This document shows, one piece after another, positions 50,701 to 57,028 of a DNA stretch of 64,000 bases (the first letter of the stretch is position 1; every line of letters starts with the position of its first letter). The notes under the pieces are model-generated. The model saw only the letters and a program-made list of their open reading frames with translations. It was not told the origin of the DNA and searched no databases. The stretch lies in contig CM021312.1 of assembly GCA_010645155.1 (NCBI GenBank), positions 7,019,489-7,083,488 of the forward strand, written 5' to 3'. Source of the DNA: Tigriopus japonicus. Its lineage: Eukaryota; Arthropoda; Copepoda; Harpacticoida; Harpacticidae. The position numbers and the translations under genes were made by a program.

Positions 50701-51819
50701 TCAGGCTCTCTCTCGCCTTACCTTGATCGTTAGATTTTTCGTGCCACCACTCTGAGCACTGACTTTATTCAATTCCTTGAAGATTTCGTTCACGGCTTCA
50801 CGATTCATTTCACTCACATCGATCCCATTGACAGCCATCACTTGATCACCCGGGTAAATACCCGAGGTGAGATCACTACTTTCGATGACTAACACGGCCT
50901 TCGCGGCTTCACTCATGGCCTTTCCTCCCGTTTGATTCAGATGCACTCGTTTCAAACTTAATCCGTACGTGCCCAAGGCATCCTCAGTATCACTATCAAT
51001 GGTCGTCGGAGTTATAAAGACTTCACGCACATCCCGATCCAATTCATCCACGCCCAAACTCGGGAGTCGGATCGAGAAATCGGTGGAAAGTGGGCGTTGA
51101 CCCAATCCGATGTTTTCACCCGTGAGCATGATCTTCAATTCACCCGCACTTAAAGCCGGAAGCGGGATCTTTGGTGAGGTAGAGGACGAATCCAGATGAA
51201 CGGGACTCACGTGATCGGTATGAGCCCGGACTTTGATAGTGGGCGGTACACTCACGTAGGACACTTCTCGATCGGCCGAATCGTTCATAGGACTGTCTTT
51301 GGTGGGACTTTTCTTTGGTGATGGATTCCGTCCTTCATAAAGGTACTCATTGGCTTGGGTATTCTTCAAGAGAATCGACGGGTCGTCCAAAGCCGCACTG
51401 GCCGATCGGACGACTCCATTCGAGCTCTGGCTTTTTAAGATCCCTCGCGAGGGTAAACTACTGGGTCGATTGATACCCATGGTGCCGGACACACCCGTGC
51501 TGATATTGGAGTAGGAACTATGGGTGGAACTACTGGTATCACTAGCCGGTCCCGCGGGTCCGCCGGCATCAAAGGTATCCCGATAATCGGCGATGATGCC
51601 CGAAGGCAACTTGTTAGCGTCTTTCCGATGAAGTTTGCCCGTGACTTTCTTGAGGCTCTTGCGGACCTCGTCCAATCGTTGGAGCTCATCCGAGGTCATT
51701 TTGGAGCCTTCCAAATGCATGGAATGTTTCTTCTTTTTCTCCCTTCGTTTCCGCTCTTTCTCTTCTTTGTCCTGATCGGAGGCGGATCCGCCTTTGTCCT
51801 TTTTCATGAAATTGAACAT
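5567..51819 (-). CDS. Myo18: unconventional myosin XVIII (PDZ-containing long isoform), 5' portion
   Basis: Nine exons (50722-51819, 50049-50174, 9716-9883, 8975-9175, 8386-8904, 7917-8311, 6869-7444, 5854-6220, 5567-5782) join in frame at GT-AG sites into 1222 codons. The order is a lysine/glutamate-rich start (MFNFMKKDKGG), a disordered region, a PDZ domain (about residues 280-367), an SH3-like piece with ERVWLVHKDGF, and then the motor. Landmarks are the P-loop GRSGSGKT (572-579), switch I NANATRF (624-630), switch II VVDAPGFQN, LEAFGN and the SIAGLEG loop. These departures from GESGAGKT, NxNSSRF and DIxGFE are typical of class XVIII, which in other animals has very weak or no ATPase and tethers actin to Golgi and contractile structures. 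The last exon ends at RLGNTQ before the converter end. The IQ and coiled-coil rod must lie left of base 1. The gene is called Mhcl in Drosophila. Confidence 0.9.
5854..6220 (-). CDS. Myo18: Myo18 exon 8: lower 50-kDa region
   Basis: Encodes about 122 residues with GSIAGLEGNHSLRRASSIR, GFTTGGQMGMK and KFQVDTLMEQLRRTKSQFVHCF. These match the order of the loop, the strut helix and the FVHCF strand seen in vertebrate MYO18A. Acceptor ATTCCAG is at 6221-6222 and the first base completes a Leu codon split with exon 7. Donor CAG|GTAATT is at 5853 in phase 0. The insert with NTAKMNGNAPSN is less conserved. Confidence 0.88.
6869..7444 (-). CDS. Myo18: Myo18 exon 7: switch II and relay region
   Basis: Encodes about 192 residues starting after a split Arg codon, with ILVVDAPGFQNSSTCG (switch II), TFEDLCHNYVQERLQLMFHER and GLLWLLDEEALFPGATDE. 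Switch II has Ala-Pro-Gly-Phe instead of the Ile-x-Gly-Phe-Glu of active myosins, as in other class XVIII members. Acceptor CGTTTAG is before 7444 and donor ATT|GTAAGT after 6869. It is preceded by a 472-base intron and followed by a 648-base AT-rich intron, in which I see nothing else. Confidence 0.9.
7917..8311 (-). CDS. Myo18: Myo18 exon 6: upper 50-kDa region
   Basis: Encodes TEDKTQAAAAWGR, ESFVLWSVLAAIYHLGVASV, KTQFARPEAAQRAAECLG and LYQDTFNALVFMIN, closely paralleling the LAAIYHLG and QFARHEWAQKAA segments of MYO18A. Acceptor ATTTACAG is at 8312-8313. Donor AG|GTAAAT is at 7916, leaving a split Arg codon (AG + G). Confidence 0.9.
8386..8904 (-). CDS. Myo18: Myo18 exon 5: P-loop and switch I
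   Basis: Encodes 173 residues. The P-loop GRSGSGKT lies at 8761-8784. Then come LLEAFGNTRTIINANATRF (switch I) and SASLQTMLLEKSRV, with FYQMLAGLDTQTRLELHL downstream. The Glu of the canonical GESGAGKT is Arg here, and the two Ser of NSSRF are Ala-Thr. Acceptor TTTTCAG|GTG is at 8905 and donor AGG|GTAAGA at 8385, both phase 0. Confidence 0.92.
8975..9175 (-). CDS. Myo18: Myo18 exon 4: start of the motor
   Basis: Encodes 67 residues with VEEDDVERANP, DLAQLRYLNESSALHTLRQRYG and HTFAGPTIIAINP, the conserved entry to all myosin motors (VEDLAxLxxLNExxVLxxLRxRY). Acceptor TTCCAG|GTT is at 9176 and donor AAA|GTAGGA at 8974, phase 0. The 540-base intron between this exon and exon 3 is very AT-rich and holds nothing else. 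Confidence 0.92.
9716..9883 (-). CDS. Myo18: Myo18 exon 3: SH3-like N-terminal motor subdomain
   Basis: Encodes 56 residues with EKAFLEAERVWLVHKDGF and VPEGKVRVQLDYNGDIIE, which match the WLVHRDGF and LPEGKVRVKLDHDG segments of MYO18A. Acceptor TATTTTCAG|GCT is at 9884 and donor GAG|GTACTT at 9715. Both ends are phase 0, so either exon 2 (50 kb) or the alternative first exon (27.5 kb) can splice to it. Confidence 0.9.
10126..10539 (+). CDS. small four-helix membrane protein, nested antisense in Myo18
   Basis: An intronless frame of 137 residues with ATG at 10126 in a good context (GAGCCATGA) and TGA at 10537-10539. Four hydrophobic helices are evident: about residues 14-37, 46-64, 72-92 and 109-131. 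Short polar loops (DHEYQT, NEPGSLGK, TWTNPKSKSE) separate them. The C-terminus is basic and cysteine-bearing (HRACCRV). A consensus AATAAA lies 258 bases after the stop. I do not recognise the family; the layout resembles small tetraspan proteins without their Cys motifs. The gene starts 243 bases from Myo18 exon 3 on the opposite strand, inside the giant intron. It could also be the last exon of a longer plus-strand gene. Confidence 0.55.
   Translation: MIFPLIIQNYLKIESCFLSCVTFVIALVLGPWTGLQIALMDHEYQTKVLLALCSTFYIVNLFLLNEPGSLGKQGLWLISFNLFLLGHWIHLVHYETTWTNPKSKSELFSPMVVITVISAIVQSPPIMVMIHRACCRV
10797..10802 (+). terminator. poly(A) signal of the four-helix gene
   Basis: An AATAAA hexamer 258 bases downstream of the stop of the plus-strand membrane-protein gene, followed by a TG/T-rich stretch. 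Its position supports the frame at 10126 as a transcribed 3' exon. Confidence 0.4.
10803..27534. other. giant Myo18 intron, left part
   Basis: About 16.7 kb without a gene I can support. Open frames are mostly under 100 codons. The longest is a 153-codon plus-strand frame with ATG at 16767, low-complexity and without family resemblance, paired with an equally open minus strand. A minus-strand frame of 133 codons starts at 16148. Short GGTT runs occur near 11900. AT-rich segments lie near 18780 and 25650. It is read as intron between Myo18 exon 3 and the upstream first exons. Confidence 0.5.
27535..28941 (-). CDS. Myo18: probable alternative first coding exon of Myo18 (PDZ-less isoform)
   Basis: A 469-codon frame from ATG 28941 (MPVLLGAFETSLRGGD; an upstream in-frame TTG is not a start) to a donor GAG|GTAGGG at 27534 in phase 0. 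The product is Ser/Arg/Gly-rich and disordered, with many basic-Ser stretches, and then a conserved-looking helical end WMQFKDDVESALQRKP followed by MMHTKMEMLNDE. It lies in the giant intron on the Myo18 strand, and its phase fits exon 3 at 9883. MYO18A in vertebrates and Mhcl in flies are known to have isoforms without the PDZ domain that start at internal promoters, so an alternative start is the best reading. A separate gene is possible if its next exon is elsewhere. Confidence 0.65.
29175..29186. promoter_or_regulatory. E2F-like site upstream of the alternative Myo18 exon
   Basis: The 12-mer GCGGCGCCAAAA contains TTTTGGCGCC on the other strand, a close match to the E2F consensus TTTSSCGC. 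It lies 234 bases upstream of the ATG at 28941 in a locally GC-rich stretch. The same 12-mer occurs upstream of the PDZ first exon at 52405. Confidence 0.4.
36080..36140. repeat. (GGTT)n microsatellite
   Basis: About fifteen GGTT units, interrupted once by AAGTAAGTA near 36108. A simple tandem repeat without coding potential. Confidence 0.9.
38191..38725. repeat. GTATCT-rich tandem and inverted repeat array
   Basis: A diverged array of units built on AAGTATCTTGA and TTATCTAGAT. The clearest unit is 39 bases; copies start at 38561 and 38600 and are identical for about 30 bases, with more diverged copies on both sides. Because 39 is a multiple of three it gives a repeated peptide (SGKYLEVSLSRSF) that I regard as an artefact. 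The left part also holds inverted pieces: AGTATCTAGA and TCTAGATACT nine bases apart near 38366-38395, and CATAATGCATAATG against CATTATGCATTATG near 38400-38441. It could form hairpins or cruciforms. Confidence 0.8.
38726..42538. other. giant Myo18 intron, AT-rich part
   Basis: No supported gene. The tract has long A and T runs, especially 40900-41850. A plus-strand open stretch at 40065-40475 begins with GTG, not ATG; its composition is protein-like in the middle (FPAISRSIGNQTRTLTGISM) but it has no family resemblance that I can see. Confidence 0.5.
42548..42741 (+). mobile_element. tRNA-derived SINE with target-site duplication
   Basis: The head carries a pol III A box (AGCCAGAGTGG, 42551-42561) and an exact B box (GGTTCGAATCC, 42621-42631), spaced about 60 bases apart as in class II (Leu/Ser) tRNAs. 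The acceptor stem does not pair, so it is not a working tRNA. After a short body comes the tail TTTACAGGGAATCCCATTCC (42673-42692) and an A-run. CAATTTTAA flanks the element at 42539-42547 and 42742-42750, a likely 9-base target-site duplication. The tail recurs in the non-LTR remnants at 54.5, 55.9 and 61.2 kb. Confidence 0.8.
42751..43745. other. intron DNA upstream of the chitinase
   Basis: No supported gene. Open frames at 43220-43597 and on the opposite strand overlap each other and are probably chance. The right part is the likely promoter and 5' UTR region of the plus-strand chitinase gene. Confidence 0.4.
43746..43764. repeat. (CA)n microsatellite
   Basis: Nine to ten CA units about 80 bases upstream of the chitinase ATG, probably in its promoter or 5' UTR. 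Confidence 0.9.
43846..45460 (+). CDS. GH18 chitinase with signal peptide and hydrophobic C-terminus
   Basis: Two exons (43846-44338 and 44637-45460) join at CCAG|GTAAGA and TTTCTAG|CC to encode 438 residues. A secretory signal peptide covers about residues 1-20 (MKSLSCVLLASILAIVVVSA). All four GH18 motifs are present: KVTLAIGGW (113-121), FDGLDLDWEYP with catalytic Glu162, MCYDYHGKWD (225-234) and GVMIWSIDTDDF (374-385). An active endochitinase that cleaves beta-1,4-GlcNAc links in cuticle or gut chitin is therefore expected. No chitin-binding CBM14 domain or Ser/Thr linker follows. The last 17 or so residues are hydrophobic after a small-residue stretch (SAATSVTSVNA), like a GPI-anchor signal or a C-terminal membrane segment. 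The gene is complete and nested in the giant Myo18 intron on the opposite strand. A poly(A) signal follows. Confidence 0.93.
45747..45752 (+). terminator. poly(A) signal of the chitinase gene
   Basis: AATAAA 287 bases after the chitinase stop codon, with T- and TG-rich sequence downstream. Confidence 0.5.
45753..47400. other. giant Myo18 intron, right of the chitinase
   Basis: No supported gene. The longest frame is a 145-codon minus-strand frame at 46875-47312 without an ATG at its start. It may belong with the decayed sequence just to its right. Confidence 0.4.
47401..47990 (-). pseudogene. possible decayed coding sequence, family unknown
   Basis: A single minus-strand frame reads protein-like for nearly 600 bases but is broken by several stops. 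Intact pieces include VVNDDILAIVLSKNGAPFQL and EDPAWKSRCVPYFEGLLHF (about 47790-47950), then a hydrophobic piece GNKIFCGAFGLMLYLVSGLL (about 47590-47660), and RHIIVLLHGLLGDAKLKVLY (about 47450-47510). Retention of one frame through the stops suggests relatively recent loss, or introns I cannot place. I do not recognise the family. Confidence 0.25.
47998..48032. repeat. (ATT)n microsatellite
   Basis: Imperfect ATT/TTA triplet run with two interruptions. Confidence 0.8.
48033..50048. other. giant Myo18 intron, first 2 kb
   Basis: No gene seen. Open frames are under 75 codons. A 16-base perfect palindrome GTCGTCGATCGACGAC lies at 49254-49269, about what chance would give in a window of this size. 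Confidence 0.5.
50049..50174 (-). CDS. Myo18: Myo18 exon 2: linker after the PDZ domain
   Basis: Encodes 42 residues, VKSIPELWDLGNRVVKK onward, matching the KVQPIPELSEL segment that follows the PDZ domain in MYO18A. Acceptor TTTTACAG|GTG is at 50175 and donor AAG|GTAAGA at 50048, both phase 0. The 547-base intron to exon 1 contains nothing else. Confidence 0.9.
50722..51819 (-). CDS. Myo18: Myo18 exon 1: KE-rich start and PDZ domain
   Basis: Encodes 366 residues from ATG 51819 (MFNFMKKDKGGSASDQDKEE), which matches the MFNLMKKDKD start of MYO18A. A Lys/Glu/Arg-rich stretch and a Ser-rich disordered region follow. The PDZ domain begins near residue 280, with carboxylate loop YGLSLKR, GIYPGDQVMAVNG and the final strand KNLTIK. 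Donor AAG|GTAAGG is at 50721. The frame is open upstream to an ATG at 51915, but a strong acceptor TTTGTTTCTAG at 51852-51862 suggests that part is a 5'-UTR intron. Confidence 0.92.
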
Positions 51820-52404
51820 CACGATCCAAGATTCCACTTGCCAAAGGCCAACTAGAAACAAATACCAGGACACAATGAGTGAACCAATGAACACCAAGAA
51901 TCGCCAGAGGCTCATTGAACAACTTCTGGAGCTAATATTGACATAATGGAAGGAGCGAATGAACGAAACATCTTGGATTTCCTACTTTGATCGACTAAGT
52001 TAATCTTACACGTATCCAAAAACGAGATAAGGACAGTCTTAACGGGTCAAAGTGTCACGGTCAAGGGATTGTTATAAGCTTCAAAACAATGAATACCTGA
52101 GATCTTTTGTATGTTTGCGATTTGAACTCCCGATGATAGCGATTTTTGGTGAGAGGCGTTTTGTTTGTCGTGCTTTTTGAATAGCTTTCCGTCGAACTTG
52201 AATGATTTTTCTCGCTCGGCTTGAACAACACACGGACGACGAACGTGAAAAAGAAAGAAAAAAGATTAGGCACACACACCGACGGAGAGAGAGGCACAAT
52301 GTTGATATTTCTGGCCAAATCGGCCTGTCGTGGACTTGGCCCGCTAGAGGGAGCGGTCCACTTGAAGAATCTTTTTAAAGGCAACAACAAAATCAGGGGG
52401 ATTG
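51820..52404 (-). promoter_or_regulatory. Myo18: Myo18 5' UTR and leader intron region
   Basis: A likely acceptor at 51852 (TTTCTAG) and a possible donor CAG|GTATTC near 52098 would remove a leader intron of about 250 bases. The open minus-strand frame at 52061-52414 is then probably 5' UTR. Placement of the transcription start is inference. Confidence 0.35.
52341..52354 (+). promoter_or_regulatory. CTCF-like motif 1
   Basis: CCGCTAGAGGGAGC resembles the CTCF core CCASYAGRGGGCR with two or three mismatches. Read together with motif 2, which is 96 bases away in the same orientation. Confidence 0.25.
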
Positions 52405-52416
52405 GCGGCGCCAAAA
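52405..52416. promoter_or_regulatory. E2F-like site near the Myo18 PDZ promoter
   Basis: GCGGCGCCAAAA, identical over 12 bases to the site at 29175 upstream of the alternative first exon. It contains TTTTGGCGCC on the minus strand, the strand on which Myo18 is transcribed. Confidence 0.4.
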
Positions 52417-52436
52417 TCCGGCTTTCGGGAACGTGA

Positions 52437-52450
52437 GCGCCAGAGGGCAG
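52437..52450 (+). promoter_or_regulatory. CTCF-like motif 2
   Basis: GCGCCAGAGGGCAG matches the AGRGGGCR heart of the CTCF consensus exactly, and 11 of 13 positions overall. It lies just upstream of the probable Myo18 promoter. Confidence 0.3.
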
Positions 52451-54350
52451 CCAAAAATTGCGATTCAGGGACTGAGGGAGTATGACACCTAGCGGATTGA
52501 AGGAGAAGCTCGGATTGTGAAGCTACTGTAACTACAAAATGTTTATCACCCCTCTAGTATAGTACTTACTAACAACAAGTGTTCTAGTGTCAGAGTAGGG
52601 AACTTTGAAGCGGATTAGCGTATTAGCCTGTGAGTAATCACGCCAGTTCCATTTTTTCGGACTTTTGATAAGCATTGTGAAGTAATTTGTTGTATTTACT
52701 CTCGACATTTACATGGTTGTGTACCTCCTTTTGTTTTGATATTCTTCACTAACGTACGCTCAGAGGATGACCAATTCCCGCCCCAAAGTCTAACAGCTTA
52801 GTGTGTAGAAACGGAAAATTTTGCAAGAAAATAACTTTATTTGTTGTGAGAATCTTACAGACAAGTTTAGAATAATTTACACATCCAAAAGATTGCAAAA
52901 ACCCAACCCTAATCCACAAAATGCAGCTTCTTGAATCGATGTGTTCTCAAGTCACCTTGCTGTAAAAAAGTAGGACATTCTCCTGAATTCAATGCCATTA
53001 TTTGCACTTAAAACGGTTATAGATCAGCAGTTGGGGGGTTTAAGGCTCAATGTGAATGTAAAGAGAAATAAAAAGGTCAAATGAATAAAAGAACATGTTA
53101 AACTTTCAAATTTTTTATCCCACTGCCTGCCTTCCAATTACTATGTAAAGACTGTCAAGAAACAATTACTTTAGGCTTGAATTATTGCTAACAATGTAGC
53201 AACATAGGCTTAAACAGAATGTCTCTTCAACAAAAAAAGAAAAAAAAAACTGACACTGAAACATCTACTAATTAATAATAAGCTACTGTCATAGTATTTC
53301 AAGACAAAAATGTGTGTCATTATAAATTTTTATTAGCATTTCTCAAGTATAAAAATGGCAAGTGAAAAAAAACAAAAAAAACATTTTTAAAGAAAGTAGG
53401 AAAACCATCACTTTCCTAATATACTTATGATTCAAAAGAAAAGATAATGAATAAAAATCAATCAGACTCAAATGGACTTTAAAAGTCCATTAAAGTCAAT
53501 TAATTTTTCAGACAATGTTATTGTGATGAATTACATTTTTTGAGGAAGTAATTTTCATTTACCCAACTCTGACTGAGATTGACAATCTATCCCTCTCAGA
53601 AACTATTTGAATCATTTACTTGAATATTTGTCTGCCTAATTTGGATTAGAATTTAGAGTTAGCAATTTCAAAAATACTACTAAACCAAATTGGTACTTTT
53701 TACCTTAGTCATTAAGCCTTCAACAACACAATTGAGTGATATAAAGCAGTTTTTGTCAGAAATAATGGCAGTGAATTCAGAGCAATGTCCTACTTTTTCT
53801 GTTGAGGTCACGTGACTGGTTGTCCACGTCATCCCATGACGTCACGAGGCTGAGACTCAATTCGAGTATCAAAGCAAACCAAGAAAGACCCTTGACACAT
53901 TACGTTTATTATTTATAAATGCTAATTTAAGTAAACACTTTCTGCCATCTTCTGATTATTACTTTTTTATTGATTGTTTTTGTGAAACTATGATCTTGTT
54001 AATGCATCGCAAAGTCTGCATAATCAACCGACGCAACCCCGTACTCGCACTTTTGCAAATCTGACTCGGGTGGAATTACCGAATGAAATTTAATGGATTA
54101 GTTCGGTTGGACGAATTCAGCTAGGGATTTTTGGGGCTAGGGATTCTTGGGGCTGGGGATTCTTGGAGCCAAATAACTAGAAGTTGTTTAGATCTTAGGC
54201 CTTGGTGTTCAAAATTTTGAATTTTGTTACACGAGGGAAAAAGTTGTAGCTTCAGTGTTTTTTGTTGTGAAAGATCCCAGGTTGTTAATAAAACAAATTT
54301 TTAATCAAGCTTGGGAATTTTCAAGAATATTTTTATCAAGTTTGTTGAAG
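52451..54350. other. upstream region of Myo18
   Basis: No gene seen. AT-rich with A-runs at 53220-53400. An E-box and a CRE near 53.8 kb are listed separately. Confidence 0.45.
53807..53844. promoter_or_regulatory. perfect E-box palindrome plus CRE
   Basis: GTCACGTGAC (53807-53816) is a perfect 10-base palindrome of the USF/MITF-TFEB E-box type. TGACGTCA (53837-53844) is a perfect cAMP-response element. A further CACGTC half-site lies between them. Three bZIP/bHLH-type sites in 38 bases are unlikely by chance in this AT-rich stretch. TATA-like sequence follows near 53910. Which gene they serve is not shown. Confidence 0.45.
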
Positions 54351-54475
54351 NNNNNNNNNNNNNNNNNNNNNNNNNNNNNNNNNNNNNNNNNNNNNNNNNN
54401 NNNNNNNNNNNNNNNNNNNNNNNNNNNNNNNNNNNNNNNNNNNNNNNNNNNNNNNNNNNNNNNNNNNNNNNNNNN
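54351..54475. other. assembly gap (125 N)
   Basis: A run of 125 N. It begins right where the tail of a non-LTR retrotransposon should end, so the break is probably repeat-caused and its true length is uncertain. Confidence 0.95.
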
Positions 54476-54865
54476 TATACAGCTACAAGGAATGGGATTC
54501 CCTGTAAAGAGAGCTAATGATTAATATAGTTTATAAAATTACCGTTTATACGAAATTTGATCTACCAATGAGTTACTGTTAGCAGATCTCTACAACCCTC
54601 GAAAAGTGTGTTGGTCAGGAATAGTGTTTAAAAATTTGTCCAATCCTGCCTTAAATGTAGTTAGAGGATCAGCTCTTACATATTCCCGACGAAGATTAAT
54701 GGGCAACAAATTGAACAATGAAGGAACCCGATAAAGAAGAGACTTTTTTGATCGAACTAGCCTGGATTCCCTTGGATTTGGAGGTGCTCTCAGAACGCAC
54801 GTAAAACCTCTACGATCGCTACAACTGATCCCAAAGTGTGCAAGTGTATCATTTAATATTGAGCA
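54476..54865 (-). mobile_element. 5'-truncated non-LTR retrotransposon, copy 1 (ORF2 end and 3' UTR)
   Basis: The minus strand from about 54865 encodes the typical C-terminal end of a non-LTR reverse transcriptase ORF: LVRSKKSLLYRVPSLFNLLP, DPLTTFKAGLDKFLNTIPDQ and a TAG at 54590-54592. This FN-LP ... FK--LD-FL--IPDQ pattern is shared by many Jockey/CR1-like elements; I cannot fix the clade. A 3' UTR follows, ending with the conserved tail TTTACAGGGAATCCCATTCC (54488-54507) before the N gap. An upstream in-frame TAG near 54868 and loss of RT similarity mark the 5' truncation. Confidence 0.75.
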
Positions 54866-54874
54866 AAAACAAGG

Positions 54875-55402
54875 CTATTGAAAACAATCACGATGAAAGT
54901 AGAATAAATGAGGAACATTGCTTCCTGTCATTGAATTGATAAAAATGTAGTTTATGAAACCCAGTGTGTGCGTAAAGCTCAATTTAGATTTTTCATCGAA
55001 GTTCTGCTTCACAACAAAACAACGAGGCATTTCCAAAAGGATCGATGCAGTGCTTCCATATCTTGAGCTTTTGCGCAAATTTTGCCCTTTTTGGGGTCCC
55101 CTTTGCCCACTTTTTTGGGCTCTCGCGCCTTGCACTTTTTTGTCATTATGTTCATGGCAAGTCATTTGCAGATCGGAAAAGCCTTTTATTTTTCTTGTAT
55201 TTGCTTTAATCGTGCACATACACCATTCTGCGCTTATATAAGCATGATGTGTTGAGTAGGGCATGTAAATCAAAAAGTATTTCGAAAAGCCAGTTATCAT
55301 TTGATTAATCAGAATACCAGTTATAAGCAGAAAATTGATATTTTCACTCTTTAGTGTTGTTTTCAAATTTAGCAGGAACCATTTGGTGGTGTTTTTGATC
55401 AT
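54875..55402 (-). other. 175-codon open frame beside the retrotransposon, unassigned
   Basis: An ATG-started minus-strand frame of 175 codons, with a basic middle (ARAQKSGQRGPQKGQNLRK) and an aromatic end (FINYIFINSMTG). It shows no RT motif. It could be an unrelated repeat interrupted by the retrotransposon, or chance. I do not assign a function. Confidence 0.2.
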
Positions 55403-56777
55403 TTTGAGTGCATATGATATACAATGTGTCCAAGAATTGATGGTGCACCTTGGTTTTTATTACCATCCAGAACAAAACAAGCTTTTAACTATATAACCCT
55501 GGGAAAATATTTGATAGTTCCATAGAGTCTCAAAAACAGGTGGCCAACCCGGTCTCTGAAAAATGGTTCATTAATCTACTTTAACATCAACATTGTTTAA
55601 AGACCTTTTCAATAATCTCGTTATCACCAAACCAAAAACTTCGGTTTACCTGGATTTATCATTCGTTTTAAAAACAATCCATTTAGTGGATAAATCCTTT
55701 ATCCGAATTTTCGGAAATGAAGTACCTCTAAATTATCTAATAAAAACATAAGCTCTTTCAGGAGAAAAGTCTTTCACGAGCTCCAACAAAAAATATGTCA
55801 AAAATTTCGAAGAATGTTGTCTACTATGTTGTTGTTGGGTTGTGGATTGTTTATAAACGTTACAAAGAATGGGATTCCTTGTAAAGTTCATTAACGCTAC
55901 TGCATAAAATCATGATTTTCGGATTTATGCCAAAAAAACAAAATGAAGAATTATCTCTTGTGAGCAAGTTTTATGTTAAATATTTTGTTGTTAGACAAAC
56001 TTGCTCGAAGTTATTTATGATTTAACTATACAAGGTATGTTGGGGGACCCGTGCACGTTTCAAAAGATAGACGTCAAGGGCAAGAAACTCGTCGAAATCC
56101 AATTATTTGGGGAGTAAAGATGTTGCTTACACTCATATATCAATCACCATCAGGTGAACACTTGTGGAGAAAAAATGATAAATTAAATAAAAAATAAGGT
56201 AAATAAAAAAAGTTACGGTGTGAGACGTCTTGATTTTAAAAAGGTATATCACTTTTGTCATGTTGCTCGCTCTTGACGCTTATTTTCTGTGTACACAAGG
56301 GTTGCACAACATACCCTGTCTACTTTGCCTTGGAACTGACGGAAAGTTCTGGCCTTGTCTGAACTACTGTATCTATCTTTTCGCCACTTGTGATTTTGAC
56401 TTGCCCTTGCCTAAGATTGGATCTCATGTCCAAGGGAATACCTACAATCATATTCTGCATTTTAACTGTTTAAAGTATCCAGTTTGAGAAGGAAGGAAAA
56501 ACATATCAAAACGAAAAGCATACAATTATTGTGCTAGTTTATCCGTTAAACAACAACTTCAATGTCGTGTTTTTGAATTATTTGATGTACTTTTGCATTT
56601 GATTGGAATCCTTCCAGCTCTTGCCTTGGAACAGATTTCAGGACGTAAAAGACCTCGTGGTCAAAAATAACATCTGATTTCATGACAAAATTGTTAAAAG
56701 GTTCTAAACTGATATTTAATCAAGATTTATAAAATAAATCCTTTTAGGTCGATCTGAAATAATATCAAGGTTTACAC
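55403..56777. other. non-coding repeat-bearing stretch
   Basis: No supported gene. It contains the third copy of the retrotransposon tail (listed separately). A short hydrophobic frame from 56230 begins with TTG and is probably chance. Confidence 0.4.
55845..55935 (-). mobile_element. non-LTR retrotransposon tail, copy 3 (3' UTR only)
   Basis: On the minus strand the sequence ATTTTATGCAGTAGCGTTAATG followed by ACTTTACAAGGAATCCCATT aligns with the 3' UTR of the copy at 61.2 kb, allowing small changes. Only about 90 bases of the 3' end remain. Confidence 0.6.
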
Positions 56778-57020
56778 CAGGGATCGGCAACCCGTAGCCC
56801 AGACCCGCATGCCCAAGGTTGGTCGTTATTGGGCTGTGAAGCTATGGGGAAGTCCAAAATAATGGGTCCGACAGCATCCATAATGCTGAACGCTTGGGCC
56901 CAGTGTTCTTTGATTGTAGATATGTATGCCAATGAATCTACCAGGATCTGTTTGGAGGGCCCCTTACTAAAAAAAGTCAAATTTGGATGGTTTTGACCCA
57001 AAAGCTGTTGACGACCACTG
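56778..57020. mobile_element. hAT-type MITE (243 bases)
   Basis: The left end CAGGGATCGGCAAC and the right end, read inward as CAGTGGTCGTCAAC, match at 11 of 14 positions. They follow the CAGnGnTCGnCAAC pattern known from hAT (Charlie/Buster-like) termini. Flanks GTTTACAC (56770-56777) and GTCTACAT (57021-57028) agree at 6 of 8 positions, as an aged 8-base hAT target-site duplication would. The 78-codon minus-strand frame inside it is not a transposase, so this is a non-autonomous copy. Confidence 0.75.
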
Positions 57021-57028
57021 GTCTACAT

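Noticed and set aside
51820..51915. In-frame hydrophobic N-terminal extension of Myo18 from ATG 51915
   Set aside because: The hydrophobic residues come from a pyrimidine tract ending in a strong acceptor (TTTGTTTCTAG), and the downstream Met starts the conserved MFNxMKKDK sequence. It is most likely a 5'-UTR intron end, not a signal anchor.
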